Source: Misgurnus anguillicaudatus
Taxonomy: Eukaryota > Chordata > Actinopteri > Cypriniformes > Cobitidae
Assembly (NCBI RefSeq): GCF_027580225.2
Contig: NC_073358.2
Span: 13,064,001 to 13,128,000, forward strand
Length of the DNA stretch: 64,000 nt
Direction: 5' to 3'
Numbering within the stretch: the first letter of the stretch is position 1; every line of letters begins with the position of its first letter. The translations under genes and the position numbers were made by a program. Below the pieces are notes generated by a model. That model saw only the letters and a list, made by a program, of their open reading frames with translations. It did no database searches and was not told where the DNA came from. Shown in pieces: positions 23,408 to 35,271 of the stretch.

Positions 23408-24690
23408 TGATGTAGCAGGATTAGGTGATCTGTGATTGACAGCTGATATATCCTATCAGGAAGGGGCAGTCCCTTTTTAAGCGCTGATTGGCTGCTCCTT
23501 GGAATGCGTCATGTTCTGTGTTTCCCCGGGGTGTTTGTAACGATAGCGACAGGTGAGCTTTGTTAATGTGCTGCTGTTCATAGTTTTAATTTGTGTATGG
23601 TATTTAAACTAGTTTGTGTTGGATTTAGTGTGTTGTTTGTCCAGCGTGCTGGTGCCTTTCTACGTGTAGTGGTACATGACTGTGTAACCTCAGTTGGCTG
23701 CTGGTTGATCTGCTGTGGGTTAAACTACGCCGTAAAACTGTAATTTGTCTGGGGTGATACCACTATTCGGTAAGTGTCCAGCATGAAGTCAATGTTTGTG
23801 CATGATGTTGCAATTAGTTTTTAATATCGTATTTGTTTACTTTAGGGTTCTCCCTTTTGTTCTACGTCCTGTTCCTCGTGAGTGTTTGATTCTTGTGCTG
23901 CTGAGTAGCATCGCTGTAACATCGACTTTATCCTCCCCGCTGTATGCTGGACTGTACACTGTCTGGTTCCTAAGTTTCAGGGTTGAATTTTAAGATCCGA
24001 GTGAAGGAGTGTCCGGTGCATTTGGAGTTGACAAATGGACTGTGGCGTTCGCGCAGTGTAGCTTCCCTTGCCGTTTACCCCTTTTGTTTCTTTTCTTTAT
24101 TTGTATATCATTTTTGTCTGAATATTTGTATATTGTTTATACTTTTAGGAGCTGAGGTTCCCACGGGTGGATGGATCTTATGGTGGTAACGTTTCAACGT
24201 TTACCGTGTTACACATTTTTGAATTGTATAAGTGTGTGCTTTGAGTTCACCGTGTGGTGTGAAATTGTGCTTGTGGATAACTTGCGCCAGAGATCACTCC
24301 GGTGGGTAGCATTAGCCCTGTAGGTTGGTACTGTGTTTATTTGTTTGTGTATTTGATTTGTTGCCGGTCGTTGCATTTTAGCAGTGAGGGCATTTTACAT
24401 AATGTTGTACGTGTTGTTTTTTTGTATAATTCTGTTTTGTGATTAATGTGATATGTAATGTTTTGTGTCTTTATTGTTAAAGTGTGACAGCTGGAGACCT
24501 GTTTTGAGCAACATCATCATGTCTGTTTAAACCATCCTTTTACCTTATTAAAGTGGATCATGAATATTGTACAATAAATGAATATTTTTGTATTATACCC
24601 ACGGCTCCTGCTCACTTTTACTGAGGAACGAACTTGTGCGCCTTACCGCCTTTTGGGTGTAAGGATTATTTCCCCGGGTGTAATTCCCGG
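23408..24690 (+). mobile_element. candidate long LTR
   Basis: T/G-rich single-direction sequence. AATAAA sits at about 24570, then ACCCACGGCTCCTGCTCAC, a CCCGGG-containing end and TGGCGTAGTCGGAG, which could be a primer-binding site. No gag or pol follows and no second LTR was found, so the call rests on composition and layout. Confidence 0.35.
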
Positions 24691-24790
24691 GGTGGCGTAG
24701 TCGGAGTTTTATGAAAAATCTTTGCTTTCGTCATAAAGCTATCCCCCAACCGCCCCCCAACCCCCCCCCCCATGCCACACTGACATATAC

Positions 24791-25303
24791 TGTCATGATT
24801 CTGCCATCTTGTCCTTTGTTTAATCGAGTCTTGTGGTAGGATCATGACAGACCCATGTTTTGTGTGGGATCACGTGGTCTTAGTATTGGTTTTACTAGAC
24901 CACGTGTTCCCTGTGTCTTGTCACTTTTACCCCGCTCCCTTGTCACCCTCATTGTTTAATCCATGTCATCTGTCGTATTCATTAGTTCTCCCCTATTTAA
25001 GCTCTTTGTGTTTGTTACTCGGTGCCTGTTCATTGTTGTTTCATGCCTGTGAATACTTTGTCTAAGTTAAGTCTAGTCATATTCAGTGTTTTGTGGATTT
25101 AGTGTTCTGTCAGTTTATTGTGAAGTGTTTTCCAGTTTAGTGTCTTAGTCTAGTCCTGTTTCCAGAGAAGTGTATATTCTGTCATATTAGTTATCCTGTT
25201 TATGTTGTTTTGCTCCCTTGTGGGCCTTTGTTTTCTGTTTATCTAAAAGTGTTTGTGTTCATCCACCTCTGTCTGCACTTGGGTTCCCTCTTACACACCA
25301 TAA
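24791..25303 (+). mobile_element. probable solo LTR (Gypsy-type)
   Basis: Starts TGTCATGATTCTGCC and ends CATAACA, the TG...CA form of LTRs, with a promoter-like CTATTTAAGCTC in the middle. The flanking 5-mers TATAC and CATAC match at four of five bases, a plausible duplication. No internal coding sequence adjoins it. Confidence 0.55.
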
Positions 25304-27099
25304 CACATACACCATGTGCACCATGTTAGATGTACAACGTTAGGCAACTATGCAGAATTATGTAACTATGAAAAACTAAATTTTTCCCATCTCACTTGTT
25401 TATTTTCACTTGTGAAAGTGAGAATAATAAACAAACTTAAAATTTACAAATAAACATTTCTAAAATTAAAAAAAAAACAGTGACCAAGCTTTAGCTGCTG
25501 TTGACGTAACACAGTAAAGGTGTTTATACATGGCAAATAACATCAAAATAAATTGTGTAAAAGCAATTAAGAAAAGTTATGCGTTTTATTCTCTGTACTT
25601 ACCCAATTTCACTCCAGGCTCTTCTTTTGGTTCTCACTGCCAGTGCCACAGTCAGGCTTGCTGCTGCGTCAGGAATTGACCAATCAGCACTGAATGCGGA
25701 TTTTCATGTCCAATTATATTACACAGCGACAGCAAATAATTATAATAAATTAATAATTTGAGTTCATAGCACTTAAAACTTTAATTCAAAGATTTTTGCT
25801 ACTAAATGAGTACATTAAACACATATGTTTAAGTTTTAATGCTAAAATTTGAAATTTTAAGTAATATCAAGTTTTTATTTGTTTATACTACACTTTAACT
25901 GTGTAGCTACTCTGCGCTGAGTCAAATCAACCTCGTCACAGACATTTTGGACCATCATCATGATTCATATAAATAATTTTTATATATATAATTTTTATAT
26001 ATTTAATTTATATATATAATTTTTTTTTCACTTAGTTTATATCTATTGCTGTCTGTGCCTAATTTTAATTGTGCAATTTTATTTTAAGAAAAGTTTTAAT
26101 TTCAAAATAAAGAACAATTATGAAATTTGTCATGAACAGGAATTTTGACGAAAAATAATGTAATTGTGTCAAATTTTGTTATTGTGAAAACAACAGCAGA
26201 AGAGTGATTTAACAGCATAAATGGATAAAAAACAAAGTAGATATTTCATTACTGATAAATAAAATGTAACACATAAATTTGTGCCAAAATAGAGTGTGAC
26301 AATAAAGAGGCACTGCTTTGATGTCAATAACAAGATACGCATTTTCTCCTCCCCTTTAAAAGCTGATATAGACCTATTCATTTTGCTGAGGATGCGTCAT
26401 ATGGTTAGTTACTTTTTACACAAAACCATATCAGAGCAGACCTGCAACCTACTTTTGGGTTTTCTAAGAAACAGCCATATCAATAGTCACACCTGTGCAC
26501 AAATGTTTGTCAGAGTAAGTCTTTCTTAATCAAATGATAAACACTGTATGATAAGATCATTTATTTATGGTATGTCAATAACTGCAGAGTTAATTAATAA
26601 ATTATGCCCAATAATGAACATTTAAATCAGACAATTTTGATGGTGGACTTCTGTACAATAAAATCATAAAAGCCTTTAATGTTCATGACAAGGTCAAATT
26701 CCATGTATTGTTACAATATATCAGAGAATACTGCAAGGTAAAGTTATTTTCAGGACAGCTTAGGAGGAATGGAAACCTTGATATCCTTTCATGATTTGCT
26801 TATACTAATTGTTATTTTATATCGTGCAAACACGGATTAATGCATTTTTTACATATTCATATATGATTTGTTTTTTTTTATAATTTTTTTTTTATATTTA
26901 AATGGTGCTATATGACAAACATCTGGGCTGGGGAATCTCCACTGGAACTGTAAGCCTTTTCCAACATTTAAGAATTCTGAAACTATTGTGTTAGGGGATA
27001 ACATGGTAAAAGAAACAGCCTGTAGTCCCTAAAACTTCATCAGCAGCATCAGAAGAAATTTCTCCGAGCACCTTTGAAGAGCAAAAGATCAATACAAAA
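25304..27099. other. intergenic, upstream of the claudin gene
   Basis: AT-rich with an (AT)n-like run around 25978-26025. No other gene is seen. The last 60-100 bp before 27100 must hold the 5' UTR of the claudin gene; no clear TATA box or initiator can be assigned. Confidence 0.5.
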
Positions 27100-27316
27100 A
27101 TGAAAGACGCTTTGCAGGTTATTGCACTTTTCCTTGGGTTTTTAGGATGTGTGTCTGTTCTACTGTCAGTGTACAATAATTACTGGAGGGTGTCCACTAC
27201 AGATGGTACTGTCATCACCACGTCAACCATCTTTGAGAACCTCTGGATGTCCTGTGCAGATGACTCCACGGGTGTATACAATTGTTGGAATTTTCCCTCC
27301 ATGCTTGCTTTACCAG
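27100..27316 (+). CDS. claudin-10-like exon 1
   Basis: Starts at ATG 27100 and codes for residues 1-72 plus one base, ending at GTAAAA. It covers TM1 and most of the first extracellular loop. Confidence 0.94.
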
Positions 27317-30300
27317 GTAAAACATAATTTACAACTTTAATAGTACATAGTACACACAATACATACGTAAAAGATTTGTTTATAACCCTTGAAATTTTCT
27401 TAGGTAAAAAGCTCATTAGGACAGTGGTCAATTATTTAATTTTTACAACTCAAAAAATAATGCACTTAAATAAGTAAAACTTAAAAGTTGTGTGGTAACA
27501 ATTGTACAAGAGAAAAAAATGTAGATTATACACAAAATACAAAAATCCTAAAAATCGGTAACACTTTATAATAAGGTTTAGTTACATTAGTTAATGTGTT
27601 AACTAAAATGATGTCTTTATTAATCTTTGTTAATGTTACTTAATAGAAGTAAAGCTGTTCATTGTTTGTTCATGTTAGTTCACAGTGCATTAATTAATGT
27701 TAACAAGATTTTAATAAAGTATTAGTAATTGTTAACATTAACAAAGATTAATAAATGCTGTATAAGTGCAGTTCATTATAGTTCATGTTAACTAATGTAG
27801 TTAACTAATGTTAACTAATAAACCTTATTGTAAAGTGTTACCGAAAAATAATTTAGAAAATATTCTTGGATTTAACTTTTTCTATATTTTTGGTGTCTCA
27901 TTCTCGAAAAGTAAATAATAAAAATCTTAAAATTATTTTTTACCTTGCATGGCGTTATGTTTTCCAAAAATATTTGATAAAGTCATTGTTAGGGGAGCAA
28001 AGACACTACAAAGTCTGAAAATAGGGTTTGTGTGGCTACTCCATAAGAAGCAGTGTTCTCAATGTTAATAGACTGTCAAGGCAGTAAAACAGATTGAATC
28101 GTAAGCAAACTCAAACAAGGTTAGAAGAGATAAAACTGAACTTTGAAACATTTCACAAAACAGGAAATCAGGGTTTATTTCCTTTTATGGTTAGAACATG
28201 ACAAATTCAGAATAGTAATCTGTGTGAATCCACACAGAGTTTAACCAACAAAAGAGTTTATTCTTTTGACTGACCATAAAGCTTTTAAAGTAAATTAATG
28301 CTTACAGCTCTTCTCATGTGCTTCTGCTGTTTACACTCTGGTAGAAATTATAGGTAGTTCCTATACGTATGGTTAGGCTACATGACAATAAAAGTGTTCA
28401 GTTGCCACAAAAAAAAAAAAAAACACGGAGTGGGTCAACTTACTCCGCTCTCTCTGTTTAATGCCAGCTGGTGTGTAATTGTGTATAACAACAACCATCA
28501 TACAAATAAAGTACTGACATAAGCTGCCCATTCAAACATCCTGTTTTTGCTTGACTGACAGGCTTATCTTTCCAAATGTTTCTCTTAGGTTACATTCAGG
28601 CATGCCGTGCATTAATGATCACATCTATTGTGATGGGCATTTTTGGGCTTGTGGCAACTCTAGTAGGTATGCAGTGTTCCAAGGTAGGAGGGGAGAATTA
28701 CATTATGAAGGACCGGGTTGCTGGGATCGGAGGTGTCTTTTTCATACTGCAAGGTAATAGCATCAATTTAATCATTATGTACTGTATAGATAAACAGGTC
28801 TAATTTAACTTCTTACGATTTGTACAGTTATTTTCCTTTAATATATAGTTAATTTATTATACATTGATATTTTGAAACATTATGGGGTGGTTTCACAGAC
28901 ATGGCTTATCCTAGTCCCAGACTAAAATGCGTGTTTGAGCTACCTTCATTTAAAAACATCTTGTACTGACATATCTTAGCGCCATTGTTTTGTCTCAAGA
29001 TGCACAATTTATGTTTGTAAAAACTACTTTAATCTTAAAATTAGTCCATTAGTCCTGGATTAATCTAAACCCTGTCCGCAAACTGCCCTTATATGGGGTA
29101 GGCTATATTGTCAAAATGGCAACTTAAAGGTCACATATTGTTAAAACTGAAATTTTGTGGCTTGTTTCATGAAAACCGAGGTCTAGGGGCTATATAAGTA
29201 CCATATAAGTTTCAAAACAGTCATTTAAGGGTCAAATACATTTAGTGTACATAAACAATAAACAAACATTTAGTGTACTTCCATGGGTACTGTTATTTCA
29301 ACTGCGTATTTCACTCATAAAACAACAGGCCTATCAGACGAGAGGCTCATGAATATTATAGGCCAAAACGACCTGTTTTTAGCAGAGCTCCCGAAAAAGG
29401 AGCTGTAAAAAATATATAGAGATTGTCTTTGGTACTTAAACTGCAAATATATATTATAACCTAAAATAAAACTCTAGAAAGCTTAGAAATATGTGACCTT
29501 TAATGTTCATTGACAGATTTGAGAACATAAATCTTTTGGCCAACAGAAACTGTCCAGAGGCCAAATATGACAACTTATCTATATGCAGGGTTCCCACACC
29601 TTGGTTAACTTCAAATTCAAGGACCTTTCAAGGAATTACAGATCCAATAACCTTAAATTCAAGGACTTCATGTGGGGACACATCGTGTTACTTTGTAAGA
29701 TACATTGTTACAGTTTTCATGTGTCAAACAAATCAATGCAAAAAAACATTTTGGTATTGTTTATACATATTTGGAATGTTTATACAATTTACCATGCTTT
29801 TGAAGTGTTCATGATGATAAGGATTTATTTATTTATTGCCTCTATGTTAAGACCGCCTCTGCATATACTAGTTTTTATATGGTCAATGGCACATAGTGCA
29901 CTATGTTGGGGATAAGAAAGAATTCATACAGTATGCTTTTCATTGGGGTGAATGAAGTCTGATATTGCGTCAGTGTCAAGCAAGCCTCTACAACACACAT
30001 ACATACTGGACTGTGCCATAAACAAAGTGCTATTAGTTTCTTAAAGAAAGGGGGAGGGTCCTCTCAATAGTTTCGTTCTGATATCAGTTCAGTTAAAATT
30101 ACACATCAAATAATGCTCCACATTCTAAGGCACTTTAGTGGGCTTTTACATAAATGTGTAAATGCACATTATACAAACGTACAAAGCAAGCTAGTATGCA
30201 TAGGGCATGAAGTGTTGGTAAAACAACACATAGTTGACTGGAAGGAATAATATGGAAGTGACAGTAGGATTGGGAAAGTACACAGAATTTTATCCAGAAA

Positions 30301-32844
30301 TCCTCTTGCAGAAAATAAATTCAAGCACTGTCAGGGACCTACAGTGTGTCTACAGGGGCGTAGCAGAAGGTCCCGGGCCCTATGCATAGGCAGTCCTGAT
30401 GGGCCCCCACATTTTTCCATTTTAGTTTTCTAATCACTACATGAACAAACTGTGTGATAACCAAACAAGACTTGATTCAGTCATATTTTATTTTGCTGAA
30501 TGAACAAGATATTATATTTTTACATTTCTTAAAACATTTATTTTTACATTTAAATCTTAAATATGCTATTTTAGTTTTGTACATTAACTAAAAGCTCCAG
30601 TCATTTTACATGGAAAAAAAGGCAAAACGAAACAAATGCTATTGCTTACCGTTATGTCTGGGCCAGTTTTTCCACTTATAAGACATGGAGTACAGTCCCG
30701 AACAAGCTGTTTAATGTCTTTGTCCAACCCTGGCCACCATACAAGATCCATACAATGCTGTTTCAGTTTAACTATGCCAAGATGGGCCTCATGCGCCATA
30801 GCCAGCACTCGCCCCCTGAGTTTAAATCAGATAAATATTTGGTTTCAAACTCTTTTTTTTGCATAAATCTGTTAATCAACCTCTGTACAGTTCTGATCAA
30901 AACTGCTAAATGTTTAAAGGGGACAGAGAATGAAAAACCATTTTTACCTTGTCTTTGTTGAATAATGGTAGTCTACCCACATTCACAAACATACAAAAAG
31001 TGCTAAACATGTTAAACATCTCAGTCTCATAGAAATTCCTCTTTTAGAAATGTCAGCCAGAAAACAGCCCAATCTGAAAAACTGATGCTTATGACATCAC
31101 AGGCATCTAACTCCCCCTCCATTTTAAAATAATTGGCTACATTTTTTGAGTGGCAGCAAAGTCAACCAATCAGTAATGAGATTGCAAGTTAAGCCAGTAG
31201 GGGGAGCCAAATAGGTGCAAAACCAATTGTTAAAAATCCCCCACCCTAATAGAGCTATCTGAGAGAGGTTTTTAGGAAGCTTCTAAGGCATTACAGACCC
31301 AAACAAAAATTTTTTGTCTACATGTCACATCACAGAACAAGGATAAATACTCCGTTCAACCATTCTATGTCACCTTTAAGGAAAAATCCAGAATTTTTAC
31401 TCTTTAATTGCAAATGATTTTTTCAAAAACACACTCAAAACGGATTTGGGGAAAACACACACACATGCACACACACATTTTTATTTACCTACTTTCAATA
31501 TAAAAACTGATTGTGGACTTGATTTTTTTACTTTTTATCACAGTCTTGGGCATGTGAAAGAAAAGTAACAACATTGGGTTTGATACATTGTTAGTTCTTG
31601 TGCAGCATCAGATTAAAAAAAAAATTCTATCTCATTTACTGTCTCTGGCTGTTTTTGCCCCATTGACTTATTTTCTATTGGGTTCTATCATGACTATTAG
31701 TTTGTGTAGTGCTACACATTGTGTTTTCTCTGCTTTCCATCTTCATTTTGGAGTTGGGGTGGGACTGTGAGACTTTTGATAGTTTGTACTTCAATAAAAC
31801 AGTTATTCAGCCAATATACTAACTTTACATTTCATCTTACATACATTATAAAATTTAATTAGGAAATGTATGCCACCCTGGTTATAGGTTCACTTGTTTA
31901 CCTAAGAGCTATTATCATAGAATAATAGTATTGGTCTATGATAATAAAAAATACCAGACTGTTTTAAATCAAGCATCTCTCCATTTAGACTTCTGGTTTA
32001 AAATCTCATAGTTATGAAGATATAGTGGTTGTGATTGCTTCCACTATTTATTTTATTTATTTGCATATTCAATGCTGTGTGACAAATCAATTGATTTGGT
32101 TAACCTAAAAAACAATATGTTTACAATTTAAGCGTCAACAAAGTACATTACGACAAGGGACAAGGAGATGCATAGGTGGATAAGTTTGTTCTGGTGTCTA
32201 AGTAACCTATTTTCATATTTCAGGTCTATGCATTATGGTTGCAGTGTCTTGGTATGCTTTTAATATCACTCAGCAGTTTTTTGACCCACTGTATCTTGGC
32301 ATAAAGTAGGTGAAAACTATTGTTGTGCTCTTGATATTGAGGTATTGGAGATTATATATTACTAATAATAAGTAGTTCTGTTGTCATGCTAGTTTTTAAA
32401 TATTTTATGTCTCTGTGTGTTGAGATATGAAATAGGAGAAGGGCTTTACATTGGTTGGAGTTCAGCTACGCTGGCTTTATGTGGTGGCAGCTGTTTGCTG
32501 TGTGCTTGTAGACTGCGTGGCTCAGATAAGAAAGGGTGAGTTTAGTATGCATCACACATCTTCTTATGACACTTAACAACCATTTAAATGATGAACACAT
32601 TTTATTTAATGTGTAAAAATATTATTAGAAATCTTAATAACTTAATAGGCACCTGACTTATTTGTCTAAATAAATACTTAATTACATAGTTTTAGGAATG
32701 TTATAAATGTATGTCTGGTTCATTTACTTCTTTAGATCAGATCTTCAGAACTTCAGAATTTCAGATCATACCAAACATTTGCAGATTGTTCAAAGTGACT
32801 CATCTGTTCCTACCAGTCATTATGGACGCAATGCATATGTGTAA
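27100..32844 (+). CDS. claudin-10-like tight-junction protein, complete
   Basis: Claudins are four-pass membrane proteins that seal tight junctions or form ion-selective paracellular pores. Five exons (27100-27316, 28589-28753, 32224-32305, 32425-32535, 32736-32844) join in phase into 227 codons. TM1 is residues about 5-25. The first extracellular loop has the claudin signature W29, N47-L48-W49, C52 and C62. TM2 follows [11 protein letters not shown]3 lies around residues 115-138, the second loop contains [15 protein letters not shown], and TM4 begins [13 protein letters not shown]. The C-terminus HYGRNAYV ends in YV, a ZO-1-type PDZ ligand. The phrases [34 protein letters not shown] and GRNAYV point to the claudin-10 group. 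The exact paralogue cannot be fixed, so no symbol is given. Intron 2 is 3.5 kb and contains transposons. No defects were seen. Confidence 0.93.
27556..27843. mobile_element. foldback MITE in claudin intron 1
   Basis: Ends CGGTAACACTTTA and TAAAGTGTTACCG are exact inverted repeats. AAAAAT flanks both sides (27550-27555, 27844-27849). The interior is nearly palindromic and rich in GTTAACTAATG. Confidence 0.8.
28589..28753 (+). CDS. claudin-10-like exon 2
   Basis: 165 nt after a TTTCTCTTAG acceptor, phase 1 in and out. Codes for [12 protein letters not shown] through the start of TM3 (GGVFFILQ), donor GTAATA. Confidence 0.94.
28885..29095. mobile_element. foldback MITE in claudin intron 2
   Basis: GGTGGTTTCACAGACATGG near the left and CCCTGTCCGCAAACTGCC near the right form an imperfect inverted repeat around CTAGTCC/GGACTAA motifs. 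Confidence 0.5.
29128..29499. mobile_element. TTAA-flanked MITE
   Basis: AGGTCACATATT at the left and AATATGTGACCT at the right are exact inverted repeats, with TTAA at 29124-29127 and 29500-29503. It lies in claudin intron 2. Confidence 0.8.
29586..29710. repeat. CAGGGTTCCCACACC-type interspersed repeat
   Basis: Begins GCAGGGTTCCCACACCTTGG and has two AATTCAAGGAC blocks, a sequence I know as abundant in fish genomes. Limits on the right are unclear. Confidence 0.5.
30650..30815 (-). pseudogene. Gypsy-type integrase zinc-binding fragment, exon-like
   Basis: Reads [20 protein letters not shown] and then [10 protein letters not shown] and [11 protein letters not shown]: the H-x-x-H/C-x2-C zinc domain at the N-terminus of retrotransposon integrases (H in AHEAH, C-x2-C in CTPC). 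It is bounded by CTCAG on its 5' side and GTAAGC on its 3' side, so it looks like an exon. The upstream stretch is not pyrimidine-rich, and no catalytic core is nearby. It is antisense within claudin intron 2. Confidence 0.65.
30918..31375. mobile_element. TTAA-flanked MITE
   Basis: AGGGGACAGAGAATG and CATTCTATGTCACCT are near-perfect inverted ends between TTAA at 30914-30917 and 31376-31379. It lies in claudin intron 2. Confidence 0.8.
31376..32223. other. remainder of claudin intron 2, nothing recognised
   Basis: AT-rich, with a few CA dinucleotides at about 31457-31478. Confidence 0.45.
32224..32305 (+). CDS. claudin-10-like exon 3
   Basis: 82 nt after a TTTCAG acceptor. Codes for [16 protein letters not shown] and then [11 protein letters not shown], donor GTAGGT, phase 2 out. 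Confidence 0.92.
32425..32535 (+). CDS. claudin-10-like exon 4
   Basis: 111 nt. Codes for [19 protein letters not shown] and the rest of TM4 to RGSDKK, donor GTGAGT, phase 2 out. Confidence 0.92.
32736..32844 (+). CDS. claudin-10-like exon 5 with stop
   Basis: 109 nt after a TTCTTTAG acceptor. Codes for the cytoplasmic tail ending HYGRNAYV and a TAA at 32842-32844. Confidence 0.92.
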
Positions 32845-32900
32845 GGAACAGACTTTACAAACGGATCAAGAAGTTAAATTTTCCATAATGTTTCATCCAA

Positions 32901-32906
32901 AATAAA
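32901..32906 (+). terminator. claudin-10-like polyadenylation signal
   Basis: AATAAA 57 bp after the stop codon; an ATTAAA follows near 32963. Confidence 0.6.
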
Positions 32907-33111
32907 GCCATGTAAATACATCCTGTAATTTACTGTATGCAGTATTGTTATTGCAAATATGCATTAAAATGGAATTATGAAAATGTACAGTGTATTAGGG
33001 TTTTAAAATATGTCCATAAAATATCATTTATATGCTTGCACTGTCGTCTGTTAAATGTTTAGGGTAACATATCACTTAATTTTCATAAGTATACTTAAAA
33101 ATGTACATATA

Positions 33112-33508
33112 GACCCTTTTACAACGCACGTGATCAAATAGCCTGCGCACGCATCTTTGCAACAGAAGTGGTGTTATTCCCCATTGGTTCTAACATGTTA
33201 GCAACTCAGAAAGTTTATCAAAACGGTTTCCCAGCATCAAAATGTCTGTTTGTTGCGTTTGGTTGCACGAATATAAAATACTAATGTACGTATATATGTA
33301 TCTGGCCACTTTATATTTGGCCATCTACAATGTCTTCTATCCACTCCACTATAGTACACGGATTTGGTAGCTGTGTTGAAAAAGTTGATTAAAGTTGAAA
33401 TAACTTTCTCTGTCTGTGTTGCTTTACTGCTGTTTCTTGACATACTTCCATTGCCAAGATGCGCGCGCATACGCTGCCACGTCATCGTGTACAAACAGTA
33501 AAAGGGTC
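33112..33508. mobile_element. TA-flanked MITE
   Basis: GACCCTTTTAC and GTAAAAGGGTC are inverted ends, flanked by TA at 33110-33111 and 33509-33510. CpG-containing motifs (GCGCACGC) occur near both ends. Confidence 0.7.
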
Positions 33509-34109
33509 TATTGACACACACAGAGATGACATCATACTACCGAAAGCATATGTAAAATGCGTAACTTAACTGTTTAATATCTGTTTATTTCTTTTGTGAT
33601 GTTAGTTTTTTCACACTGTCATATAACGAACATGTGACTTTTACAGCAAAACACACACTTTTAAAGGTACTTGTATGCTTTAATGCTTTATATACCTTCA
33701 ACTACTAAAATTAATTGATAAAACACATTAAATATTTTCATTACTTCAAAAAAAAAAAACAACAACATGTAACACTAATTTTAACGTCTGGAGGCCGCCG
33801 TTATGTTTCGCGTTCTGAGGCTGATGTGTAATGGTTGCTGTGAAAATATAACTACAGTTTACTATAGTAAATACTATGGTATCTTCTATAGTTTCTCATG
33901 TGAGAATTTTGTATTTCTCACTTACACATTCTTACCTCTCAGATCACCATTATTTTGATCTTCTTTCATTGCTATGTTTTCTTCATTTATATTACTCTCT
34001 ATGAAAGGGCTGAACAGAAGACCTGATGCTGAATTTTTAATGAAATGCTAACCAAATATTGCCCCTGGCTGTCTTTGTTTATCACGTTTACCTTGCTGTA
34101 TCTAAACAG

Positions 34110-34310
34110 TGCTAAATAGCACTAAAAGTTGTTCACTGGCTCGTAATCATAGGTGAACCATTTTAAGTGCCATATAGCACCTATGTAGCATCTGTGTAGC
34201 ACCATATTGTGCTATATAGAACCATATCTGATGCTATAGTGGTGCTATATCACCTCCGGATGGTTCTTCAAAGGTGCTTTATAGGTGCTATAGAGCACTA
34301 AAAACGTGTA
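34110..34310. repeat. GTGCTATATAGCAC-type short palindromic tandem repeat
   Basis: Variants of GGTGCTATATAGCACC recur at least seven times in 200 bp in both orientations; probably the core of a foldback element. Confidence 0.6.
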
Positions 34311-34436
34311 TTCGGTGTTTTACTTGTGTACCCTTGTTTTCAGTTGTACCTCCTCATGTTAATTAGTGTCTCCGCCCCCTTGTTTATCTCCATGGTTACT
34401 CATTGTTCTCATGCTCTCCCCTTGTTTGTTGTCTTA

Positions 34437-35271
34437 AGGGGATCGCACACCGGACGCGCAGCTCAGCGCCACGCCGTTCTAAAAAAAACCCGAACACATT
34501 GTTTTCTATGAGCATACGCACACCGGCGCCACCTGTCCGCGCCGCCCAGCTTTGACTCAGGAAGTTGCTCAAATCTCGTGTCAAAGAGTCGTGCCACTCA
34601 CATAGTTTAACATTAAATAACATCATATTTGTCCCAAATCATTAACGATTAACATTGGCTGCTAACGTATATTTTGCATTTTGATGTAGACGCTACCAGA
34701 AGAAGCTCGCGCTATGTAATGTGCACTTCCGGTTTACGATACCTCAGAGTTGTCATACATGGATATATACACTAGATGTCGCCTTGGCTACTACGGCAGT
34801 TCATTGGACCGAATGCGTCAAACAGAGCCACCATCTTGAAACAGGGGAATCCCGCATTAGCGTCATTGTAGGCAATGGTGTAACAGAAATAACATCACCA
34901 TAAATCGTCATGAACGCGATTTTCTTGGTTTTCTTTTGGTTCGTTTCAACAGTCAGACATGTATTTAGCATTAAGTACAGGAAAAAATAAAAGTTTTGAT
35001 TTTATGAAAATGTACTTTTTCTAACTGTAATGCATAGTGCTAGTAGCCCTTTCATCCATGCGCAGCACAAAAGTCTGGCATCGTTCATGAATTCAAAGTA
35101 CAGGCGGAGATAGCTGCTTTACCTAGATACTTCCTATGACAAGACCCCTGTTCTAAGATGGCGGCGGTTTTGACGCATGCTCAGAGCCTCAGGGCGACAT
35201 CTAGTGTATATATCTATGGTTGTCATAGACGTGACTCGACGCTGAGCTGTGCGGCCGGTGTGCGACCCCCT
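34437..35271. mobile_element. PIF/Harbinger-type MITE with a later insertion
   Basis: Ends AGGGGATCGCACACC and GGTGTGCGACCCCCT with TTA on both sides (34434-34436, 35272-35274). Same family as 11298-11656 but inverted. It is lengthened by the element at 34758-35218. Confidence 0.85.
34758..35218. mobile_element. DNA element with 9-bp target duplication
   Basis: Inverted ends CATGGATATATACACTAGAT and its near complement, flanked by GTTGTCATA at 34749-34757 and 35219-35227. A 9-bp duplication would suit a Mutator-like element, but no transposase is present, so the class is open. Confidence 0.8.
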
